Positions 1-5,595 of a DNA stretch of 5,750 bases are shown here, piece by piece. The position numbers and the translations under genes were made by a program. How positions within the stretch are numbered: position 1 is the stretch's first letter; each line of letters starts with the position of its first letter. The DNA is from Methanosarcina sp. (GTDB taxonomy: Archaea > Halobacteriota > Methanosarcinia > Methanosarcinales > Methanosarcinaceae): contig JADGNM010000183.1 in the NCBI GenBank assembly GCA_017883485.1, positions 1 through 5,750 on the forward strand. The letters are read 5' to 3'. The notes under the pieces were generated by a model, which did not search any database, was not told the origin of the DNA, and saw nothing but the letters and a program-made list of their open reading frames with translations.

Positions 1-293
1 TCCATTTGCTGTCATCGATTTCGCAGCAAACAAGGTATTTGGTTTAATATGGTCTAATGATGATGTTTTCATCTGGTAATGTGACATAGTCAAGTTAATT
101 ACTCAAAACCCTGTCCTGATCCTTTCTTAAAAGCGGTCGATCTTCTAAAAGTTCGGCGAGAAGAATGTATAATCATTGAAAATGCCATTATGGGAGTGGA
201 AGCTGCAAAAAAGCTGAAATTTACTGTATAGGAATTCCCACATATCTGGAGCCGTCCCAGCTTGAAAAGGCAGATCTTGTAATAGGCGACCAC

Positions 294-299
294 AAAAAA
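294..299 (-). terminator. Possible U-tract 3' end for aCPSF1
   Basis: Read on the minus strand, six consecutive T residues lie about 50 nt beyond the aCPSF1 stop codon, after two small hairpin-capable sequences (334-354 and 319-330). Archaeal 3' ends commonly form at U-tracts, and aCPSF1 itself is known to act at such sites in Methanococcus. One U6 tract is weak evidence, and it also falls within the hydrolase remnant on the other strand. Confidence 0.25.
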
Positions 300-333
300 C
301 TGATAGAATATCTTCTCAGCCTTAAAAGGCAAT

Positions 334-354
334 CTGTGACCCTGGGGGTCACAG
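334..354. repeat. Perfect 9-bp inverted repeat overlapping the aCPSF1 stop codon
   Basis: CTGTGACCC (334-342), a 3-nt spacer TGG, and GGGTCACAG (346-354) form a perfect GC-rich hairpin on either strand. The right arm contains the aCPSF1 stop codon (349-351) and the CTG codon before it. The structure also falls in the last codons of the opposing hydrolase remnant. It could protect or terminate transcripts from both convergent genes. A second, smaller dyad, GCCTT-AA-AAGGC, lies next to it at 319-330. Neither is followed directly by a T-run in either direction, so an intrinsic-terminator reading is not secure. Confidence 0.6.
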
Positions 355-2262
355 TAACCTTATAGTCTCCAGGTTTGTGAGGGCCCGGGTTTCAATCTTG
401 AGTTTCTTGTAAATCGAACTTGCCAGGTCAACGCAAGCCTTTTCATCCCCATGTTCGGTAAATACCCTTTCGGGGCGAGGCTGCATTTTTTTGATATATT
501 CCACAAGCTGTACCCTATCCGAGTGACCTGAGAAGCCGTCTACTACTTGAACATCCATGTTCATTTTCAAAATTTCAGTGTTCCCATTCTTTCCTGACAT
601 CGGGATTTCCTTCCATCCTTTCTGGATCCTGCGTCCGACTGTCCCATCAGCCTGATACCCTACAAATACAAGAGTATTGCGCGGGTCTTCGGCGAAGGCT
701 TTGAAGTAATCCATAACTGGCCCTCCGTTCATCATACCTGAGGTTGACAGAATTACGCAGGGATGAGGATTCTCAATTATCCTCTGGCGCGCCTCGTGGG
801 AGTCAACAGGCTTGAAACTTTCCGACAGGAAGGGGTTCTGGCCTTTCTGGAAAATCAATTTCCTCAGGTCATTGTTAAGGTACTCGGGATGCGTCGCATG
901 GATTGCCGTAGCTTCCCAGATCATTCCGTCCAGATAGACAGGGATCTGAGGAATTATACCTTTTCTTATCGATTCCTCCAGCACGATCATGACTTCCTGG
1001 CTTCGGCCCACAGCAAATGCCGGGATAAGAACAATTCCTCCTCGTTCGATGGTATTCTTGATTACCATCTGCAGGTGCCTTTCGGCGTCCTTAAGTGCAG
1101 GTTGAAACGCGTTAGCATTTCCGTAAGTTGCCTCACTGATAACGGTCTCAACTCTCGGAAACTTATTAACAGCAGGGTCAAAAAGCCTGGTCTTCTCATA
1201 TTTGTAGTCTCCGGTAAAAACTACATTATGAAGCCCGTCTCCGATATGGAAATGAGAAATTGCCGAACCCAGGATGTGACCTGCATTATGGAAAGTCAAT
1301 TTGATATCAGGGGCAATGTCAGTTACTTCCTCATAATCAAGAGGAATAGTGTGCTTGAGAGTTTTTGCCACCATCCCGGACTCATAGGGAATCTTCTTCC
1401 CTTCTTTTGCTGCCACATCAATATAGTCGAGCTGGAGCAATACCATCAGGTCCCTTGTGGGAGGCGTGCAATACACAGGCCCTTCATACCCATATTTGAA
1501 GAGCAGAGGGACAAGCCCCTGATGGTCCAGATGGGCATGAGTAACAACCAAAGCATCTATCTGATTCAAGGGAAAAACTTCAGGAACATAGAGATAAGGA
1601 GTCATATTTTCATCCGAGCCTACATTGACTCCGCAGTCAATCAGGACTCGGGACTCGGGAGTCGATAGCAGAAAGCAGCTCCTCCCGACTTCTTTGCATC
1701 CCCCAAGAGATGTAACTCTTATCCATTGATCTTTTGAGGTACACTCTTTATGAATTTTCCTCCCCACAGATTTAAGAATTTCTTTTCTTTCCTTGAGGTT
1801 ATTCCTCATAAACTCCCTGATGTTCTTTACAGTACGAGATTTAATGGGAGGAGTCCGCACAACCTTTGGAATCCAGCCGATTTGTTTTGTGATTTCTCTA
1901 AGAGTTGCTCCATGCTTTCCTATCACAAGCCCCGGCTTTTCGGCTTCAATAATCACTTCTCCGGAATCTGGGTCAAAATAGTAGCTCGATATGCCAGATT
2001 CTTTTGGGACAACTTCTTCGATTATAGAAATAGAGTCTTCAGGAGTTGCAAGTACCCTTGGGTCCGGCCGCATGGCTATCCTTGTCCTGAGTTCTTTTGC
2101 CAGGTTGCGGATAATGTTCCCGTCATCTGCAAATTTGCGGGGTTCTTCAGTGTATAACACAAGTTGAGGCCCCTCGAATTCGACGTCGGTAATTGTAACT
2201 CCATCGGGTAGATTTTTCTCAATTTTATTTTTGAGGTCTAATAACACGTCTTCAATAGGCAT
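349..2262 (-). CDS. aCPSF1: KH-domain beta-CASP ribonuclease aCPSF1 (archaeal transcription termination and 3'-end factor)
   Basis: This 637-residue protein belongs to the archaeal CPSF73-like metallo-beta-lactamase/beta-CASP ribonucleases. Family members cleave RNA at U-rich 3' ends and drive transcription termination (also called FttA). The N-terminal part (about 1-145) holds two KH-like RNA-binding regions, including the GKHG loop at 115-118. The lactamase core shows IDCG (D209), THAHLDH (241-247), NAGHILGS (H329) and FTGDYKY (D352). The beta-CASP insert shows SEATYG (E377), [10 protein letters not shown] (455-458 region), GFSGHSD (H580) and a final FTEHGDE (H604). All expected zinc and catalytic motifs are present and the length is normal for the family, so it should be active. 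The ATG is preceded by AAGGA about 9 nt upstream. It follows psmB after a 124-nt gap that has its own TATA-like box, so it may be transcribed alone and also by read-through from psmB. The protein is very close to the Methanosarcina mazei KH-CPSF as I recall it. Confidence 0.97.
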   Translation of the reverse strand: MPIEDVLLDLKNKIEKNLPDGVTITDVEFEGPQLVLYTEEPRKFADDGNIIRNLAKELRTRIAMRPDPRVLATPEDSISIIEEVVPKESGISSYYFDPDSGEVIIEAEKPGLVIGKHGATLREITKQIGWIPKVVRTPPIKSRTVKNIREFMRNNLKERKEILKSVGRKIHKECTSKDQWIRVTSLGGCKEVGRSCFLLSTPESRVLIDCGVNVGSDENMTPYLYVPEVFPLNQIDALVVTHAHLDHQGLVPLLFKYGYEGPVYCTPPTRDLMVLLQLDYIDVAAKEGKKIPYESGMVAKTLKHTIPLDYEEVTDIAPDIKLTFHNAGHILGSAISHFHIGDGLHNVVFTGDYKYEKTRLFDPAVNKFPRVETVISEATYGNANAFQPALKDAERHLQMVIKNTIERGGIVLIPAFAVGRSQEVMIVLEESIRKGIIPQIPVYLDGMIWEATAIHATHPEYLNNDLRKLIFQKGQNPFLSESFKPVDSHEARQRIIENPHPCVILSTSGMMNGGPVMDYFKAFAEDPRNTLVFVGYQADGTVGRRIQKGWKEIPMSGKNGNTEILKMNMDVQVVDGFSGHSDRVQLVEYIKKMQPRPERVFTEHGDEKACVDLASSIYKKLKIETRALTNLETIRLL

Positions 2263-2305
2263 TAAGAATCTTCCTTCTTGTCAAAAAAATGGAAAAGTAC
2301 ATCTG

Positions 2306-2315
2306 TATTTAAAAA
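2306..2315 (-). promoter_or_regulatory. Candidate TATA box for aCPSF1
   Basis: On the minus strand, TTTTTAAATA lies 44 nt upstream of the aCPSF1 ATG. A start site about 25 nt downstream would leave a leader of about 20 nt that includes the AAGGA ribosome-binding site. The spacing fits an archaeal TATA/BRE promoter. However, this whole 2263-2386 gap is AT-rich, so chance matches are likely. Confidence 0.45.
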
Positions 2316-2366
2316 GCAATAAGTTGAAAAAGATGTTAGTTCAATATTCGAATAAAAACCAACAAT

Positions 2367-2396
2367 TTTAATTACTTACTTTTTAATTACTTACTT
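2367..2396. repeat. Tandem 15-bp direct repeat across the psmB stop codon
   Basis: TTTAATTACTTACTT occurs twice with no gap and no mismatch (2367-2381 and 2382-2396). The right copy contains the last codons and TAA of psmB. Because 15 is a multiple of three, the left copy repeats a Ser-Lys-stop end in the same frame, giving a second TAA 15 nt beyond the first. It looks like a recent slippage duplication and leaves the psmB product unchanged. Confidence 0.85.
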
Positions 2397-3022
2397 AATA
2401 ACTCTCTTCTGGATTTTACTTCTTCGAGATCCAGCCTTTTAAATGCCTCCTTAGTAATAACCACTACATCAATGTTTTCTCCAGATGCTGAATCTCTTTT
2501 AGCTGCAGTATGGATAGCACGGATAGCAAGGTCAAGACCTTCCTTTACAGTCATGTCTTTCCTATACTGATCTTCAAGCACACCATATGCCATCGGAGAG
2601 CCGGATCCAGTAGACGAAATCTTCATTTCTTCTATGCTTCCTCCGAGAGGATCCAAGGAGTAAATAGAAGGCCCGTTTTTGTCAACTCCTCCTATAAGGA
2701 GCTGGACCATCATAGGATAGTAACGGTTTGCATTTAAAAAATTTGACATCAAAGTTGCGATCCCTCTGATTGTCATGGATTCATTCCTGCGCATTTTGTA
2801 GAGCTGTGACTCTACGTTTACGAGCCTCACAAGCTGCTGGGCATCCCCTACCGAACCGGCGATGGTCATTGCTACACGATCATCGATCTGGTAAACTTTC
2901 TTTGCGGTTTTACTTGCGATGAAATTCCCCATTGTGGCTCTCTGTTCGCTTGCGAGCACGATGCCATCGGTACAAACTACTCCTACGGTAGTTGTGCCCT
3001 TTAAATATTTGTCATTATCCAT
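2387..3022 (-). CDS. psmB: Proteasome beta subunit (20S core, catalytic Thr protease)
   Basis: This 211-residue protein forms the inner proteolytic rings of the archaeal 20S proteasome and degrades unfolded proteins in the cytoplasm with PsmA and the PAN ATPase. The start chosen is the ATG at 3022, giving MDNDKYLKG followed by TTTVG. Autocleavage after Gly9 would expose the catalytic Thr10 (mature Thr1). Other active-site residues fit: Glu26 (position 17), Arg28 (19) and Lys42 (33), then GSGSP and the [10 protein letters not shown] segment (Asp166/Ser169 region of the family). A GAGGG ribosome-binding site sits 7 nt before this ATG. A start further upstream at 3091 would add 23 residues, remove the proper propeptide context and lack a ribosome-binding site. 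The ATG two codons upstream (3028) abuts the GAGGGT directly. The gene has its own strong TATA box and a long leader with two dyad elements. aCPSF1 follows on the same strand. Confidence 0.97.
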   Translation of the reverse strand: MDNDKYLKGTTTVGVVCTDGIVLASEQRATMGNFIASKTAKKVYQIDDRVAMTIAGSVGDAQQLVRLVNVESQLYKMRRNESMTIRGIATLMSNFLNANRYYPMMVQLLIGGVDKNGPSIYSLDPLGGSIEEMKISSTGSGSPMAYGVLEDQYRKDMTVKEGLDLAIRAIHTAAKRDSASGENIDVVVITKEAFKRLDLEEVKSRRELLSK

Positions 3023-3029
3023 AAACATA

Positions 3030-3034
3030 CCCTC
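3030..3034 (-). promoter_or_regulatory. psmB ribosome-binding site that fixes the start
   Basis: On the minus strand, GAGGG lies 7 nt before the ATG at 3022. It touches the in-frame ATG at 3028 with almost no spacing, so it supports 3022 as the true start and argues against the longer reading frame. Confidence 0.75.
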
Positions 3035-3084
3035 ATAATAAGCTGAAAATGAGAAAATGTTGCTAAAAAAATGTTTTCGTGAGG

Positions 3085-3121
3085 TGAGCATTTTTAGCTC
3101 AAGATAAGCATTTTTAGCTTA
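3085..3121. repeat. Two tandem 17-bp dyads in the psmB leader, 20-bp period
   Basis: The first dyad is TGAGC-ATTTTTA-GCTCA (3085-3101) and the second is TAAGC-ATTTTTA-GCTTA (3105-3121), exactly 20 bp apart. The 7-nt centre is identical. The arms differ at one base pair, and both sides of that pair change together, so the symmetry is kept. By the predicted start site (about 3142) they lie within the transcribed leader of psmB. They could be a two-site operator for a dimeric regulator, bound on one face of the helix, or two RNA hairpins. No known regulator is recognised. Confidence 0.6.
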
Positions 3122-3161
3122 AATCGCAGGATTTAGCAATTCACTATCTCATTATTAATAT

Positions 3162-3174
3162 CGTTATATATAAG
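3162..3174 (-). promoter_or_regulatory. psmB promoter: TATA box with purine-rich BRE
   Basis: On the minus strand GGAAAA is followed by CTTATATATAACG, a strong archaeal BRE plus TATA arrangement and the best in the window. Transcription should begin about 25 nt downstream, near 3142-3145. That gives psmB a leader of roughly 120 nt, which carries the tandem dyads at 3085-3121. Confidence 0.7.
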
Positions 3175-3193
3175 TTTTCCTTCTCTATTTTAG

Positions 3194-3207
3194 TAAATAA
3201 GTATTTA
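3194..3207. repeat. AT-rich dyad upstream of the psmB TATA box
   Basis: TAAATA-AG-TATTTA lies about 20-30 bp upstream of the psmB TATA/BRE. It could be an activator or repressor site. It is equally likely to be a chance symmetry in very AT-rich DNA. Confidence 0.25.
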
Positions 3208-3254
3208 TTTAATCCAGGGGAAAATTAGGAAATGAATTGTTTTTCGTTTTCCTT

Positions 3255-3270
3255 GGACGGATATCCATCC
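3255..3270 (-). other. Hairpin-capable inverted repeat after the HD-domain gene
   Basis: The minus strand reads GGATGG-ATAT-CCGTCC and can fold as a 6-bp stem with one G-U pair and a 4-nt loop. It starts 28 nt after the HD-gene stop codon. No U-tract follows directly, so it may be a stabilising 3'-end structure for the tfe-HD transcript rather than a terminator. The 275-bp gap 3023-3297 otherwise holds the psmB promoter and leader. Confidence 0.4.
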
Positions 3271-3297
3271 TTTCTTATATGCTGAGTTGCCAGCAGT

Positions 3298-3840
3298 TCA
3301 GTGAGAGAGTTCCTCTATCTCGTCAGCGAGACTCCTTATCCTTAGAATAACCTGTTCTGGTACTTCTTTCTTACGCATGAGCGCAGTTCTCTCATCTATA
3401 GTAATCCTCTTCGTACCTTTAACAAGATTATCTGCATGGGATACGATTTTTTCTTCAAGGCTGCGTGGGAAATAATCACCCTCTGGAAGCCCTAACTCCT
3501 TCGCTTCTTCTTTTGAGATTCCCGCTCCTATATGCCGTTTTATTATTTCGGAAATCCCTGGCTCTACTCCTCTGGATTTAGCCAGCTTGAAACCTTCTAC
3601 CGCATGAGTTATCCCATGAGTTCGACATCTCCCAAAATCATGTAGAAGAGCCCCTACTTCAACCAGTCCAGGGTTTACTTCATGCCCTGCCGCTTTTATT
3701 TCATCTGCAATCTCAACTGCCAGAGAGGCAACTTCCTTGCAGTGCTGAATTACATTAGGAGCACAGCCTGACTCTTCCAGCAGCTTTATTGCTTCTGCCC
3801 GGGTGGTCAAAAAAGGCACCTTATGCAGAATTGAGCGCAT
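3298..3840 (-). CDS. HD-domain (HDIG-type) putative metal-dependent phosphohydrolase
   Basis: This protein of up to 180 residues is one compact HD domain with the metal-binding series His33 (IQHC), His67-Asp68 (LLHDFGRCRTHG), His79, His103 (KRHIGAG) and Asp137 (SHADNLV). That pattern is typical of phosphohydrolases acting on nucleotides or other phosphate esters. It resembles the small archaeal HD proteins known only as a conserved family, and the substrate cannot be told from sequence. With the ATG at 3840 the gene overlaps the end of tfe by 20 nt and has a poor ribosome-binding site. An in-frame TTG at 3810, giving MTTRAEAIKLL, has AAGGTG 6 nt upstream and lies 10 nt beyond the tfe stop. 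That start may be the real one and would give 170 residues. Either way the gene is transcriptionally and perhaps translationally coupled to tfe. Confidence 0.88.
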   Translation of the reverse strand: MRSILHKVPFLTTRAEAIKLLEESGCAPNVIQHCKEVASLAVEIADEIKAAGHEVNPGLVEVGALLHDFGRCRTHGITHAVEGFKLAKSRGVEPGISEIIKRHIGAGISKEEAKELGLPEGDYFPRSLEEKIVSHADNLVKGTKRITIDERTALMRKKEVPEQVILRIRSLADEIEELSH

Positions 3841-4315
3841 TCACTCGCTTTTTCAGGACATCTAAAAACCGGGAGTTATCGTAGTAGACAAGGTCTTCTC
3901 CGCACATAGGGCAGAGAAATTCTGTTTCCGTGGCTTCGTTAAAGAGGAGTCGAACACAGCCCTGCGGGCAGACATAGAAAACATTATTTTCTTCAAATTC
4001 GAGACGAGTCTTCAGGTTTCTGAGCAGCTTTTTCTTTTCCCTCATGAGCTGGTGCTCTATATCTGAAAAGTCAAGGTGCCAGAGATATGTCAACCATCCG
4101 CTGTTTGAATCTCTCTCCCTGCGGCAAATTGCAAATTTGTTTTCATATAGTATGAAGAGAGTCCTTCTTACAGTATTTAGCAGAACCCCGCTCTTTGCCG
4201 CAATTTCTTCATCAGTAACCTCGCCTTCTGGCATTTCTTCTATCATTTTGAGCCCTTCTTCCCCCACAAGGCTCATGAGATATCCTCTAATTACCTTGTC
4301 ATTTAATTCGACCAC
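3821..4315 (-). CDS. tfe: Transcription factor E (TFE, archaeal TFIIE-alpha homologue)
   Basis: This 164-residue protein stimulates initiation by archaeal RNA polymerase by stabilising the open complex and helping TBP/TFB at weak promoters. The N-terminal half (about 1-85) is the winged-helix domain, with EGEVTDEEIAAKSGV and NTVRRTLFILYENK as the helix-turn-helix, followed by the RERDSNSGWLTYLWHLDF wing typical of TFE. A charged, probably coiled helical linker (86-110) leads to a C-terminal zinc ribbon with Cys116 and Cys120 (CPQGC) and Cys135 and Cys138 (CPMC). All zinc ligands are present and the length is normal. The start codon is GTG at 4315, with GAGGTG 5 nt upstream. It follows the ATP-grasp gene after 54 nt and overlaps or abuts the HD-domain gene downstream. 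A TATA box is present just upstream, but its spacing is odd (see 4334-4342). Confidence 0.95.
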   Translation of the reverse strand: MVELNDKVIRGYLMSLVGEEGLKMIEEMPEGEVTDEEIAAKSGVLLNTVRRTLFILYENKFAICRRERDSNSGWLTYLWHLDFSDIEHQLMREKKKLLRNLKTRLEFEENNVFYVCPQGCVRLLFNEATETEFLCPMCGEDLVYYDNSRFLDVLKKRVNALNSA

Positions 4316-4333
4316 GTCTTCACCTCAAATCCC

Positions 4334-4342
4334 TTATATAAA
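4334..4342 (-). promoter_or_regulatory. TATA box of tfe, unusually close to the start codon
   Basis: On the minus strand TTTATATAA is a near-consensus archaeal TATA box centred about 24 nt upstream of the GTG. Transcription about 25 nt downstream would start at or beside the start codon, giving a leaderless mRNA and excluding the GAGGTG ribosome-binding site at 4321-4326. A weaker TTTTAATA at 4356-4363 would instead give a leader of about 20 nt that includes the ribosome-binding site. Confidence 0.55.
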
Positions 4343-4355
4343 TTGCACATACCAG

Positions 4356-4363
4356 TATTAAAA
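4356..4363 (-). promoter_or_regulatory. Alternative, weaker TATA-like element for tfe
   Basis: On the minus strand TTTTAATA would place the start site near 4335. That leaves a short leader holding the GAGGTG ribosome-binding site. It is a poorer match than the box at 4334-4342 but has better spacing. Confidence 0.35.
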
Positions 4364-4369
4364 TTTACA

Positions 4370-5560
4370 TTACACTTTTCCTGAACTTGTTTTGCACTCA
4401 ATAAAAGTCTCTATCCTCTTTGCCCCCCTTTCAAGGGACAGGATTGCCTCTTCTCTGGTAGAGGTGCACGAAAACAGGGAAGTAAGAGGCCAGTCAGGCT
4501 CTATATTAGTTCCCTGGGGAGGGATATCTGCGCCCTTTTCACTGAGAATGACATCCATGAGCTTTCTGTCTATAAAAAGTTCTCGATCCGAATAGATTAT
4601 CCCTCTTGCAGCAAAGCAATTTGCCTCGGGTTTGGGAGGGAGTTCGCCTCTGAAGCAGCCAGCATGGGCTTCAAAAAGGTTAATATTCATTGCTTTCTCG
4701 ACCGTATCAAGGCTTCCCTGGAACCTGGGATTTATCTCAAGCACTACGGGGCCGGTTTCCGTAACCAGAAAGTCCACCCCATTTGAGCCCAGAAGCTTGA
4801 ATTCGATCACTAATTCTTCAGCCAGTGCCTCCATTTCCTCAGGCTGTCCGGTCCTGAAGGGAGTTATATTCCCGCAATAAGCAAATGGAAGCCTTGAAAG
4901 CCAGGGAATCCCTATTAATTGTTCATTAACAGCTACTGAAAGAGCTTCATTCCTTGTGGAAAGCAAAGAGACACTTGAGGGAATACCTTCCAGAAAGTCC
5001 TGGATAACGACTGTCTCTTCCGAGAATTCCGGACCCAGCCTGCATCGATCCATTCCGGATAAATCTTCAAGGATAGACAGAAGCTCATGTTTACTCCTGG
5101 CAATCCTATTAAGGATTCCTCCTCCTCCAAAGACAGGTTTAACCATCACCGGATATCCGATTGCGTCCATTTCATCAGGAGAATAACAGTTCGGATGCGA
5201 AATACCAAGGGCTTCAAGTCTTTTTGAGAGATACTTTTTGTTTGAAGCTTTCCGTATGTTATCCTGGCAACTGGCAAGTACAGTACAGGAAAAGCTATTG
5301 TAATCAAGCATTTCCAGGCCCGAACCCGGGACAATGGCATCAAACTCCCGCCCGAAGGCAGCTATTTGAGCCTTTATCTTCGAAACATCCAGTTCATGCA
5401 GTTCCTTTGCAGTCCTGCACTCCAGAAAGGCTGAAGCAAATGCACATTCCTGCAGGTCAAGGTCACGGAAAGCATCGATAGAACATACATTATAGCCCGC
5501 TCTATGAGCCGAGCAGACAATGTTCCGGGTATCGAATCCGATTACAAGGATATTTTGCAT
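4370..5560 (-). CDS. Uncharacterised ATP-grasp enzyme (predicted carboxylate-amine/thiol ligase)
   Basis: This 396-residue protein is a stand-alone ATP-grasp enzyme. It begins with a Rossmann-like pre-ATP-grasp fold (ILVIGFDTRNIVCSAHRAGY, then SIDAFRD). The ATP-binding lysine and glycine-rich loop are at YPVMVKPVFGGGG (136-148). A QDFLEG hinge follows at about 187-192, and the catalytic metal site is NGVDFLV and EINPRFQG (D263, E275, N277, R279). Such enzymes join a carboxylate to an amine or thiol through an acyl phosphate, but the substrate is unknown. It resembles the archaeal 'predicted ATP-dependent carboligase' group (COG2232-like) from memory. I chose the ATG at 5560, where the fold begins and GAGG lies 4 nt upstream. 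An in-frame ATG at 5599 adds 13 basic residues and overlaps the upstream stop as ATGA, so it cannot be excluded. It is followed by tfe after 54 nt and is probably co-transcribed with the partial gene upstream. Confidence 0.88.
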   Translation of the reverse strand: MQNILVIGFDTRNIVCSAHRAGYNVCSIDAFRDLDLQECAFASAFLECRTAKELHELDVSKIKAQIAAFGREFDAIVPGSGLEMLDYNSFSCTVLASCQDNIRKASNKKYLSKRLEALGISHPNCYSPDEMDAIGYPVMVKPVFGGGGILNRIARSKHELLSILEDLSGMDRCRLGPEFSEETVVIQDFLEGIPSSVSLLSTRNEALSVAVNEQLIGIPWLSRLPFAYCGNITPFRTGQPEEMEALAEELVIEFKLLGSNGVDFLVTETGPVVLEINPRFQGSLDTVEKAMNINLFEAHAGCFRGELPPKPEANCFAARGIIYSDRELFIDRKLMDVILSEKGADIPPQGTNIEPDWPLTSLFSCTSTREEAILSLERGAKRIETFIECKTSSGKV

Positions 5561-5562
5561 GC

Positions 5563-5594
5563 TTCCTCGATTTTCTGCACGTTTCCTCGATTTT
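5563..5594. repeat. Tandem repeat of 20-bp period at the ATP-grasp start region
   Basis: TTCCTCGATTTT occurs at 5563-5574 and 5583-5594, exactly 20 bp apart, with partial similarity in the bases between. Read on the minus strand, each copy carries TCGAGGAA, so the ribosome-binding site before the ATG at 5560 is present twice. In the upstream copy, the base matching the start ATG has become GTG, out of frame with the gene. Confidence 0.7.
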
Positions 5595-5595
5595 T

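Larger units (their letters stand above)
1..365 (+). pseudogene. Decayed HAD-superfamily (beta-phosphoglucomutase-like) hydrolase, C-terminal remnant
   Basis: No single frame is open, but three plus-strand frames read in turn give a recognisable HAD-hydrolase C-terminus. Bases 2-76 read AVIDFAANK and then a segment ending DDVFIW. Around 72-91, pieces resembling SGN and DIVK occur in different frames. Bases 106-228 read KPCPDPFLKAVDLL (motif III lysine region), then CIIIENAIMGVEAAKK (motif IV region, with the E-N acidic site of phosphoglucomutase-like members). The frame then shifts at the A-run near 208-213, where one missing base would explain it, and continues from 210 as CIGIPTYLEPSQLEKADLV and GDHKKLIEYL to a TAG at 363-365. 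The N-terminal nucleophile aspartate and cap lie left of the window or are lost. Several frameshifts and no open frame argue for a dead gene rather than one sequencing error. The family in general dephosphorylates or isomerises sugar phosphates; the original substrate is unknown. The last 17 bases run into the 3' end of the opposing aCPSF1 gene. Confidence 0.68.

Noticed and set aside
99..332. A 77-codon minus-strand open frame downstream of aCPSF1
   Set aside because: The plus strand of this stretch encodes recognisable HAD-hydrolase motifs, so the minus-strand frame is a shadow of the remnant.
1649..1664. Short tandem repeat GACTCGG GACTCGG within aCPSF1
   Set aside because: It encodes the ordinary, conserved PESRVLID segment of the protein, so codon choice explains it.
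763..1668. A 301-codon plus-strand open frame antisense to aCPSF1
   Set aside because: It lies wholly inside a gene with complete beta-CASP motifs, shows no recognisable domain, and its length follows from the codon bias of the opposite strand.
1750..2157. A 135-codon plus-strand open frame, and a smaller one within it
   Set aside because: It is antisense to the KH region of aCPSF1, with no ribosome-binding site or family resemblance.
3023..3091. N-terminal extension of psmB by 23 residues
   Set aside because: It has no ribosome-binding site, its ATG lies inside the leader dyad, and it would spoil the normal short propeptide before the catalytic threonine.
4933..5481. Overlapping plus- and minus-strand open frames of 65-106 codons within the ATP-grasp gene
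   Set aside because: They are shadows in other frames of a gene whose ATP-grasp motifs are intact.
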